Source of the DNA: Pseudomonas californiensis
GTDB lineage: Bacteria > Pseudomonadota > Gammaproteobacteria > Pseudomonadales > Pseudomonadaceae
Assembly: GCF_021147775.1 (NCBI RefSeq)
Contig: NZ_JAGTPK010000032.1
Span: forward strand, 1-58,941
Direction of reading: 5' to 3'
Length of the DNA stretch: 58,941 nt
Shown here: in pieces, positions 27,899-38,300 of the stretch
Layout: each line of letters opens with the position of its first letter
How positions within the stretch are numbered: position 1 is the stretch's first letter
Position numbers and translations under genes: made by a program
Notes under the pieces: generated by a model
Database searches by the model: none
Told to the model about the DNA's origin: nothing
What the model saw: only the letters and a program-made list of their open reading frames with translations

Positions 27899-28211
27899 TG
27901 ATTTTTCAAGGGGAAATAGATGGCATGTGACGGGGTTTTCTATTTCTTTTTGTATGTGGATATGTCTCGTTGAAAAAAACAAGGCGGCTTGGAAGTTGTG
28001 GGTCGTTGCAGTGATGAAGGTGTAACTGCAGTTTTTGCAATAGTGGCAGGGCAACATCGATTATTAGAAGTTGTTTCAAGAGTGATCTATAGTGAGGTTT
28101 TGAACAGGCGGAAGTGCTCGCTCAGAGCACCCCGGCCATTCCACCTTTTATGTGATCATGCACTCACTGGGTAGGCTTCATGTCACAGCAAGCCCGTAGC
28201 GTTGCGTCACA

Positions 28212-31200
28212 TCAGCTGTATCCAATCATTCTGATCCCATAGTTCAGTTTGCCGTTCGCCGGAAACTGCTCTGCGATGACGAATGTCGGCTGGATATTCT
28301 GACTTGTGACTGCCATGGCTGGCACGTTGTTCAGTACCGGTTGATTGGCTTGATTGGCGCTGGCTGCGGTCCGCGCACCGCTGACACTGGGGTTACTGCC
28401 TGGCACTTTTATCGGCAGCGTGTGCAGCCTTGAAGAGCTCATGTCTACGTTAATCGCCATGAGCTGAGGTTTAAGAGCAGCTCTTGGTAGAGTGATGACA
28501 TCGCCGAGACCGCTTCTCAGGCCGTTCGAGGTTCTCGATGCAGCGCCAAGCGATCCCGCGTTCGACTCACTCGCTGCCATAGCTGCGACGCTTGACGATA
28601 AGCTGCTTCTAGCTGCCGTCTGCGCGGCTGCCGCAGGCGCAAGAGCCGCTTTGACGGTACTTTTCACTGTGGAGGCGATTGCGCCGCCGCCGAATGAGAG
28701 AGGTAGCGTTGCCAGACCCGAGTACATGCCTGCTGCGCGCCAGGTATTGTTGTTGGTAGCAGCGCCATATGCGCTGGCCGCAGTTGACGCAGCCTGCACC
28801 ACCGTACCCAGAGCGAGCATCCCGGTGGCTATTGTCGAGGCTGATGCGGCACTCATCGAGATCCCCATGGCCGAGACAGGAACCGTTACCGGCGCGGCTG
28901 TTCCAAAGCTGGCAACTGTCGCGTAGGCACCCGCTATGGTGAATGCGACGCCCACACCCAGCATCACCCAGTCCACGATTCCAAAACCATCACCAGCGGA
29001 ACTTCCCGGCACCACATTTTCATCCGGTCGACGCAACCGGCCACTCTGGTTGGCTGCGTCGTGGCCGGTGGGGTCACGCAGGGCGATGGGGTTGCCCAGG
29101 CAGTAGGCATAAGGATTGACCCCCGCCTCGCTGAATGGACTCATGAAGTCCGGACTGTGAAAACGCATCAGGGCAGGGTTGTACGCCCTGTAGCCGTTAC
29201 CCAGCAGGTACCAGCCGGTGGATGCCTCACGCGATTCGCCGTTGAACCCATGAAGTGCGAGAAGCGGTTGGTCCGGCGGCTGCTCCCCGTAGGCACTGTA
29301 GACCGCCGTTCTCAACGTGTCTTGCTGGTATTCACCGAGCACACTCCGGTTGGCGTCGGTGAGCAACAGCAGTGTTTTTTGCGGGTCCTCCGTCGTCTGC
29401 TGGCCCAGTGGTTGCTCGTCGAGATAAAGGTGCTGGGTGCGGTGACCGTCCTGGATACGGCTGCTTTCCTGATGCCCCTGATAGAAGTGCAGCGTTTCAC
29501 TGGCGCTGCCGTGTCTGGACGTTACGAGGTGATCATGACCGTCATACGCATAGGCGCTGACGGGCTCGCCCTCGGAGCCATGAACACCCACCAGACGATT
29601 CTGGCTATCGTACTCAAGCTTCTGGCCTCGCTCGTCATTGAGTTGGTTGCCGTTCAGGTCGTAGGTGAACGACGGATTCGGTGTTGCCCTTGCAGGCATG
29701 TACGCAATACCTGTCAGTTGGCAGGGGTTATCAGTGTCATACGAGAACATGGCGAGTTCGAACTTGCCATCGGCAAATTCGGCTTTGCTCAGCGTGATGT
29801 TGTCCAGAGCATCGAAGCTGAACTGTTGTTTCGTGATCTCGCGGCCCATGACATCTTTGGGGAGCGTGGCGCCTGAACAACGGTAATCGTCAAGACGTCC
29901 TCTGGCGTCGTACCTGAACTCTTCAAGCAGCAGACTGGTTCCGTCGTTCAGGTGAAGGTGTCGGCTCTTGACCAGATTGTCCGCTTGCCATTCCTGACGA
30001 ATGTAGCGCGTGGGCTGTTCGGGAAAACACTGCGTCCTGAGGGTTTCCCTTCCCTGATCATCGTATTCAAGTGCCGTGCTCAACACGGTCGATGCGTTGA
30101 TGTCGGTCGTCAATATCAGCTCAACGCGGCCCAAATCGTCGTAGCCTAACTCTGCAACAAGATTGCCCTGCTCCAGCGTTGCGATTCGACCGAGCGTGTC
30201 ATAGTCATACTTTGTCTCGATAGATAGGGTCGTGCCGGGGATCTGCTCGCTACGTTTTACAGGACGTCCCTTTGATGACGACTCGTGAAAGGTTGTCCAG
30301 TCGTTGCCCTGCTTATCGGTCCATGCCTCACGCTGCAGGCGGCCGAGCGCGTCATAGTGGTAGGTGCGTTTACCCTGTTCGTTCTCTGCAAGAAGCAGGC
30401 GGGCGCTCTTGTCGTGGTATTCGAAGCGGACCCTTTCATCCGGCGCAGTGCTGGTCAGGGCCTGATGCGTCAGTGTCGGGTCGTAAGTGAACTGTATGGT
30501 GTCGGTTTTACCGGTTGTTCTTGCCTTGATCTGTGGTAGGCCATCCTCGTAAGTGAAGGTTTCGGTCCGGTTGCCAATCCGGGTCTGCGTCAGACGCTGC
30601 AGTCCGTCGAATACCTGCTCACCTGCCAGCGTCCGGGTCGTGCCGTCGGCGTGAATGACTTCAATTTTTTCCGGCAACTCGGCAGAACTGTGTACGGCGT
30701 AACTGCGTTCGACCACGCTGGTGTCGGGCAACGTTGTCGTGATCATGCGCGACCATGCATCGTAGCGGTACAACGTTTGCTGCTGCAGTTGATCGATCTG
30801 CTTCGTACAGCGTCCCAGGCCATCGTATAAAAAGGTCTGAGTGCTGGCTGTCTCTCCATCGCCGTTCTGGCTGATGATGCGGTCCGGTTGATGCGGTCCG
30901 GTTTGCCGAGCAGGTTCAGCCAGATTTCCTGGCGACCGGTAATGAGCGGTTCCGGCCCGGCGCTTTGAACCCAACTGCGCAGAATCGGGCTGGCGGATTC
31001 TGTGCTGCCGACGGGATCGAACAACTGATGGGTCTGCACACCATCGCTGCCGATAACGCAGCGTTGTTGGTTCCAGTCGTCATACAGGTAACGGTTGGTG
31101 AGAACGAGCGGTTGATCATTGTCGCGATGGTCGTACACGGTTTCTGTGAGCATGTTGCCCCAGTCGTCGTAGCAGGCCGAATATATTTGCTTCAGGGCCT

Positions 31201-33265
31201 GCGGGTTATTGCTGTCGAGGTTGTCCCGAGCTTCGAAGATGATCCGGCCCATTCCGTCCACTCGGGTACAGGTCTTTACACCCAGTGCATCGGTCATGAC
31301 CTGTTCGGCCTGATCTTCAGATCCCGCGCACAAGGTGTACTGGTAAGAACGGCTGGCCTCGAAGAGTGGCATGCCTGGCGCAGTCGTTTCAAGAATCACT
31401 CTTCTCAGAACGTCGTACTTGTAGTGAATCTTCACACCATCGGCAAGGCTCATTTGCTCAAGTGCCGTCTGCAGTGACTGCTGGCGCAGGCTCGTCTTGG
31501 TGGTTTTATCGAAATCGTTGCTCAGGCACTGTTTAGTCTGCAAGGCTTGCAGGCCCGTCTGTTCACTCGTGATTTTTTTGTAATCGTAGGTGATAGAGGT
31601 CGATTTTTTATTCAAGGTTTGAGTCTGACGCTGGGTGCGCCCATGCGAAAGTGGTTTTTCTAGAGCGTGAAAATACTCTTTGCGGGTGCGCTGCAACTCC
31701 AGCTCATTACCGTTGCCGTCAGCGTCCAGGTGCACCATCGTCTCGGTAACCGGCACGATCCATTCAGGCATGTCACTGCCCTCCAGCGCAGGCAGTGCTG
31801 CATAGGTGTAACGCGTACTCAACGTCGGAGCGCCACCCTGACTGGATTTCGCGGGTGTAATGGTCTTTTCCTTCAACTGACTGACAAAACCTTCGGGGTT
31901 GGCGGGGCAGAGTTCGCTGCCGTCCGGGCTTCTCTCGCCTTGCGCTGGATACCACGTCAGGTGTTCGACGACTCCGTCCGCGCGTGCCTTGCTCTGCAGG
32001 TTGCCGTCAGGGTAGTAGGTGTGGGTGACTGTCTCCTTGCGTATCGCCGACTCACCCGACACGGTCCACTCTGTAGTGATATCACGGGGCATCTGGCAAT
32101 CGATGGGTTGCTGGTCAAAGGGTTGGCCCGGTCTGATGTTGTAGTTCGTACGTAACGTCTGGGTATGGTTGTTCTGGGAGGTGACTTCCAGCGTCTGCAG
32201 ATGAAACCGGTTGAAGGTGCGCTGAACAGTGCGTGCGGGTTTGTCATCGATACACAGGCTTTCAGTGCAGACGTAGTCGTAGTCCTGGAGGGTTTTGAAC
32301 AGGTTGTCCAGGCCGTCGTTTTCCCAGGCTATGGTAAGACCGGCACCCAGGAAGTTCCTGTCGCTGTAGATGTATTCCACATCGACCGCAGATTGACCAA
32401 ACCCCGGCTCAGTCCGGTGATGGGTAACTCTGGGCAGAGCGGTACGATGGGCACTGGCAGGAAATGTGTGCCCAGCGTCATGGTAGCTCAGGAATTCCCT
32501 TCCGCCCGTCGGCGTGCGTACAGACACGATGCACAGCTGTTCGTGGCTGTAATCATGTTCGAACTCCCAGCTCGCCTCATTCTCGGTAGGCAGAACAATA
32601 CGTATCACGCGGTTATCGCTGTAACCGAGGATCAGCTTGTAATCGGTCAGTTGGCCATCCGTGCCTGAATCAGGGTAGAGATCAATGCTCACCATCTTAT
32701 CGCTGCGCGACACGGCAAGCAGTCTTTCACCGGCGTCATCCGTGATCTCTTTCAACCTGAACTGACTGTTGCCCGCAGCGGAATAACTGAGGTGCACGCT
32801 GTGCCCGGAGGGCGCAATGATCCGGGTGACGAGGGCAACCTGGGAGTCGCCGGCGCTGTGCACGGTCAGCAGTTCCCTGAGTCCGGATTTATGTGTCACA
32901 CGAAAGTTTCTTTGATCGATCTTGTAGAAGTGAAACGTATCCAGTTTTTTCTCCCTCACCAGCAGCTCGGCGCCGTCGGTGTTGTCGATGCGGTAAGTTT
33001 CACCGGTACTTAGAGACAGAATATGCCGATTGATATCGTAGTGCGAAAGTTCGAGGGTCCAGCCGTAGCCATAGCCACTGTCCAGGGTATTCAAGGGGCT
33101 GTAAGACAGCGTGGGTTTGATGTCCGGACCGCGCAAGTCATTGCATTTCAACTCGGGCAGATCGATCGATACGTTGTAAAGCCCGGTGCGCGGATCGACA
33201 CCGCTTTTCAGGTTGCTCATGAAACTGAGCGCTTTGGAATGCACGGAACTGTTGGCTGCAGGCAT
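28212..33265 (-). pseudogene. RHS/YD-repeat protein gene broken by a 14-bp tandem duplication
   Basis: The minus-strand frame starting at 33265 (ATG behind AGAGG) runs to a stop at 30743; a second frame from about 30890 continues to 28212. Removing one copy of the 14-bp direct repeat at 30875-30902 joins them exactly, giving ...LLGKPDRI-ISQNGDGE..., a protein of about 1,679 residues. In the restored product: an N-terminal domain (FMSNLKSGVDPRTGLYNVSI) shared with the second RHS gene, many YD repeats, an RHS core ending in YRAYNPALMRFHSPD ... NPYAYCLGNPIALRDPTGHD, and a C-terminal variable domain of about 270 residues that is Ala/Ser-rich with several hydrophobic segments (VMLGVGVAFTIAGAYATVAS). 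No PAAR domain, signal peptide, or immunity gene is seen. The duplication may be a fixed mutation, a phase-variable state, or an assembly error. Confidence 0.85.
30875..30902. repeat. perfect 14-bp tandem duplication inside the RHS gene
   Basis: TGATGCGGTCCGGT occurs twice without a gap (30875-30888 and 30889-30902). Fourteen extra bases shift the minus-strand frame, matching exactly the offset between the two halves of the RHS gene. Confidence 0.97.
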
Positions 33266-33532
33266 GGAGGCGGACCTCTTTGATCGGGGAAGAGACGAGT
33301 GCGCGGACGCCTGACAATCTCTGATCCGTGCGCCTGGGCATTATTGAGCCGGCAGTGCTGAAGCCAGGCTCGTATTAACCCTAACAACCCTCCGCAGGCA
33401 GGCAACCTAGCAGTTGTGCGAGTAGGCGGGGCAGTGAGCGCAGGGTAGAAATACTCCACCCGCTGTCGTGAGCCTGATGCCCGCAGCGTTTCGTTCTTGA
33501 GTCGAGTACAAATGCGACAGGAGCCATCCGAT

Positions 33533-35329
33533 ATGACCCGCAATCTGCCTGCGCCAAAGGTGCCTGACCTGCAACAGCCTGGCAATTACATCGATCTGGC
33601 CAGGTTGGGCTCCGCTGCCCTGACGACGTATGTCGGTTATCCGGGCATCGCTGACGGTGATTTTTTCTACCCTAACTGGCGAGGCTGCGGGGCTGCAGGG
33701 GAGGTTGTGGATTTCTTTGCAGATATCCAGGAGGTTATCAGTCCAGGGCCCGAAGGCATGCTTCTGGAGATTGATAATGCATTGCTCAAGGCGCTGGATC
33801 AGGGCTGGGTGTTTTATTCCTATCGGCTCCTCGATCCCGCCCAGCGGAACGATCCGGGCGAAGAGTCCGCGCGGCTGTTTTTCTACGTCGGCGAGCGGTC
33901 GATCATGGTGCCTGCCCTGGCAGTCGCGCAGTGCAAGGAGTCTCATGACCTGCACCTCGATCCCGCGCTGCTGGAAAAGATCGATACCATTTCGATCGTG
34001 ACGCCGCCTTATCGCGCCATGCTTGCGGGTGACAGGGTCACGCTTACGCTCGACCTCTACCTGGATGAAGATTTTTGCCTGATCTCCCTCGTTCAGTCAA
34101 AAGAGGTGACCGAGGCGGATGTGGGGCAAACGTTGCTGTGGGTCATCGGTGTGACCGAGCTGTCGATGATCGAAGACGGTTTTTTTCTCATGCACTACAG
34201 CGTCGACTATGCAATACCCACGCAACCGACGGTGTCGCTCATTCAGAGGCTGTCTGTCGTCGCTCCTTCGCAACCTATGCTGCCCGCGTTGACGATTGAA
34301 GGATTCAGCGGTGGCTCGCTGGACCCCAATTCCTTTCCCGACGGCCTCACACTGGTCATCGAGCCCTATCCCGGCATGCGTATCGACGACGGCGTGGTGC
34401 TGTACGCAAGCGGTGTGCAACAAGAGGCAGAGAGCCTGCGTACTGATCGTTCGAATCTCGACAGCGGCGTGCTGCAGTTCGATCTTTCGTATCAATGGCT
34501 GCTGCAGAACAACGGCAAGGAAATCGAGCTTACCTGGCAGTACGCGCGCGAAGGCCAGGCGGGCAGCGCCATTGCACACAAAGTAATGATCCGCAAACCC
34601 CTCGATCTACCGCCGCCGGAGATCGACGATGCCATTATCGACGGTGTGATCGAGAACGGCGTGGCGGGGCATATCTTTGCATCCAGTCTTTTACGTGGAG
34701 CACGTGTCCGTATTCCGGACAGCGCCCTCACCGGTGTCGACGATACCGTGCAAATGCATTGGGACGGCTACGGCAACACGGGCAGCTTCATTGCCAGTCC
34801 TTTACCGGATGATCCCGGTTCATTCGATATCCCTGCCTCTGCCGTGCCTGCCAACATGGGGCGGCATGTCAGTGTCTATTACGAGGTCAAGCCTGTGTCG
34901 CAACCCTCGGGAATGTCGAAAATATTCGATCTGGAAGTCAGAGGGATCAAGGAAGGCTGGCCAGTGATCCAGATCAAGCGTCCACCTGCCACTGATGCGC
35001 GAATTCCATTGGGCAGCGTGCCTGAGAAGGGCGCCGGGCTTGATCTGGCCGCATGGGTCTATATGGCGCAGGGCCAGCGCGTACAGGTCAAGGCCATAGG
35101 CGTATTGCAGGCAGGAGGGGAAGAAAGAATCGACATTCGTACGGGGGCTGCCGAACCCGTTACCTCGGCGGAGCATCAGGCGGGAGAGGTATCGGTAATC
35201 CTTCCCAAGGATTTTCTGGCGCGCCTGAAGAGAAACAGCGAGACCAACAGGGTTACGGTTGCCGTCAGCTTTGACGACGGGGCGACCTACGTGACCTTCC
35301 CCTTTATCGACTTCAGTGTGCTCGACTGA
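33533..35329 (+). CDS. large Ig-like repeat protein, unknown function (copy 3)
   Basis: A 598-residue protein, no signal peptide. Repeated beta-sandwich units with the same signatures as the other two copies: GDRVTLTLDLYLDED, IDDGVVLYASGVQQE, DDTVQMHWDGYGNTGSF, VSVYYEVKPVSQ, and a final domain (DARIPLGSVPEKGAGLDLAAWV) matching the end of the 21113 protein. ATG at 33533 follows AGGAG at 33519-33523. It is divergent from the RHS gene (267 bp apart, no clear promoter elements) and 35 bp ahead of the P47-like array, so it probably leads that operon. Function unknown. Confidence 0.75.
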   Translation: MTRNLPAPKVPDLQQPGNYIDLARLGSAALTTYVGYPGIADGDFFYPNWRGCGAAGEVVDFFADIQEVISPGPEGMLLEIDNALLKALDQGWVFYSYRLLDPAQRNDPGEESARLFFYVGERSIMVPALAVAQCKESHDLHLDPALLEKIDTISIVTPPYRAMLAGDRVTLTLDLYLDEDFCLISLVQSKEVTEADVGQTLLWVIGVTELSMIEDGFFLMHYSVDYAIPTQPTVSLIQRLSVVAPSQPMLPALTIEGFSGGSLDPNSFPDGLTLVIEPYPGMRIDDGVVLYASGVQQEAESLRTDRSNLDSGVLQFDLSYQWLLQNNGKEIELTWQYAREGQAGSAIAHKVMIRKPLDLPPPEIDDAIIDGVIENGVAGHIFASSLLRGARVRIPDSALTGVDDTVQMHWDGYGNTGSFIASPLPDDPGSFDIPASAVPANMGRHVSVYYEVKPVSQPSGMSKIFDLEVRGIKEGWPVIQIKRPPATDARIPLGSVPEKGAGLDLAAWVYMAQGQRVQVKAIGVLQAGGEERIDIRTGAAEPVTSAEHQAGEVSVILPKDFLARLKRNSETNRVTVAVSFDDGATYVTFPFIDFSVLD

Positions 35330-35364
35330 TTCAGCGGCTGATGCTTGGCTGGGAGAAAACCGCT

Positions 35365-38300
35365 ATGGATGGCAGTTCGCTGGAAGGTCTCGTGTCATGG
35401 ATGCGCGACAGCAAAAACGACGTGATGCATCGCTGGGGATGCATTGCAGTACTGGCGCGCAAGCAGCTCAATGAGGTGCTGGTGCAGAATCACATCGCCT
35501 GCCATACCGCTGATACCGGGTTTCGTATCGATGCAGCGGTTGACACGATTCCGGGCAAGCAGAAAGACATCCTCAGCGGTTTTTTGCTGGATGCGCCCCA
35601 GTTATCGTTCGAGAGGGCCGAGCACAATCATGCAAGCCTGAGTTGTCCGGTCACAGCCGGTTCCTGGCTCTTGCTCGTTGCCGAGACTCAGGGCTGGCAT
35701 ATCCAGAAAGTCACGGCGATCAACCCCTTGACCGCCCCCAGAGTACTGCTGAACGTGGACCTGACAACTGCGTCGGGAGACGTGGACGACGACGGTCGCA
35801 TCCTGCTGGACCTCAGGAACTGTGATGACTTCAGGTTTATGGGAGCCGACACTGAAGAGCAGCAAAAAAGGATCGGGCAGATTTTTCAGAACTGGTTCAA
35901 AGGACAGCCCGATGACAAACGTATCCTGGAGTTGGGCAGTATAGGCGGCGAAGGCGGAGGGCTGATGACGCCGGATGGCTTTACGCTGCGTGCGCAGAAA
36001 AACCCGGCAGCGGAGCGGGATAATGATGGCGACGGCGCTGTTCTTGTGTGCATCAACATGGCGGGTCAGGACAGGGGGGACGACTTTCCGGCTGATTACC
36101 CCTATTTCATTCCTGACGACGTCGGGGAGCACTATTCGGCCACCGTACTTTTTGACCAGGCCACAACCCCCTTTGCCTTGTTCGCTGCTATCGAGAAAGC
36201 ATTCGGCAGCCAGGCATTTTCGTTTGCCTACGATGCACAGGGTTCACGCTGGGAAGCGAAGCTGACCTCCGGAGAATTGAGCGTGCCGCCCATGACGATC
36301 GAACAAACCGATCCGGACACGGGTTATGTGGTGGTTTGCGTCATTGAAAAAATGAACTTCCCTGCCACGGTCGAGCAGCCGCTCGTACTGGGCGTCGAGG
36401 GCACCAGCACTCATATCACCTGGTCTTCGGCAGCCATAGTGCGTATTTCGGCAGAGGGTTATCCCGAGCAGGAAAGCGTCACCTTTGGTTTGTCCCTGAG
36501 GCTCGACACTAGTTATGAACTGCAAGGCCTCACGTTCGTCAGAACGGCTTATGCGCTCGATAAAACCTACATTGCCCCCGGTGACCTTGATCTGGCTCGC
36601 CGTACGGGCTGGTTCTGGAGTTTTATCGAGCAGGTGATACTCGACCTCGTTCACTACGCATTGCTGGAATCAGTCAGCGCAAGCATCGATCCGATGTTTG
36701 AAACCACCTTTTCGGCCGGGATCGGTGCCGAAGCCTTCCTGAAGGACAACATCAAGGTGGGGGCTGACCAGTTCATCGAAAGCCAGAGCCTGCACATCCC
36801 TCGTGACATTGTCATTTTTGGCCGCGTCAACCCGACCCTGACGACGTTCGTCATCAATCCTTTGCAGCCGATAATGGCGGCAGGAGGCAGTCAGCAGTTC
36901 AGCACCCAACCCGGTGTCTCAGGTGTGATCTGGTCACTGGAGGACCCGGCAGGTGGCAGTGCAGGCCTGGGCAGCATCAATTCTGCAGGGCTGTACAAGG
37001 CACCTGGCGCTGAAACGTCAAGCCCCACGATCAATCGCATAAGGGTGGTCGCCACGCACAACGGGCACAGCAGCGCTGCGCTTGTCACTGTACTGGAACA
37101 CAGGTTGAACATCAGTCCCTTGATTCAGGTATGCAACGCCGGCGAGACCGTGGAACTGGCGGGCGGCGCACTGGACGATGCAGCACTGCAGTGGACGGTG
37201 CGCAACCCGGTGGCGGGGGAAAGCGGTACGCTAGAACCCGGTAAGGTGCCTGGCCACGATTGCAGCTATGTCGCGGCGGCAAGAGTGCCGGACAAGACGT
37301 ATGTGATCGATGAACTGCAGGTCGGCAGCGCAGGTGAGACGCGTTCTGCCTGGGTGCTCGTCAGGCAGATAGTGTCACCGTTGACAGTCAGACCGTTCCC
37401 GGACGTCAACCTGTCCGCCGGGCAGATACGTCTGCGAGCCTTCTTCGATAGCGACGAGGCCACGCCTGTCTCATGGCGTCTGCCGCTGGAAGGTCCGGGC
37501 TCTCTCGATGCAGAGGGCGTCTATACCGCACCTCAAGGTACCGATGACCGGTTTGTCCTGATATTTGCCTCGTGTGACGATGCATTTCTTGGCGACATCG
37601 AAGGCCATATCATCCTGCCCCTTCCGCTGGAAGACTTCCCTGACGAACTGGGGTTGCTGAGCGTGCGCACTGAAGAGGAGGGAATGGGGCAGAAATCGCT
37701 GCTCAATGATCCTTCCCTCGAGGGGCTCGTGCAATGGATGGCCAATCCCGACAACAACGTCATGCTGGGGTGGGGCGCCATCTGTGCCATGGCACGGGGC
37801 AGGATCAACGATCTGTTATCACAGGAATATACCGCCCGTTTCGACAGCGACACTTACCTGCCGCCCATAAGCGGTGAAGTGTCGACAGTGAACGGGGTGT
37901 GGAAGGAAAGTATTCACGATTTCATCCTCGATGCACCACGTCTGGCCTTTACCAATGATGACCTTGGTCGCTCACGCGCGACCTTGAAATGTTCCATTTA
38001 CAGCGGAACGCAGTTCACGCTTCACAACAACGTCGATGTCTGGCAGGTCGAAAAAGCGGTGTACATCGACCCGCTGCAGGGGCCTGAGTTGACACTTGAC
38101 CTGCAACTCGATCAGGTTCCGGGTCTTGTCGAAAGTGACGGTCGGGTGCGACTGGACCTCAAGGACAGTGACAATTTCACGCTGTCGTTTGCAGACACCG
38201 AATATGAGCGAAAGCTGGGCGGTGATTTTTTCAGCGAGCTCTTCAACAAGCTGCCCGACTCACAGCGGATCTGGACACTGGGTGTCATCCAGAAGAACAG

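Noticed and set aside
27860..28057. 65-codon open frame downstream of the RHS gene as an immunity gene
   Set aside because: No ribosome-binding site, atypical composition for the region and no family resemblance.
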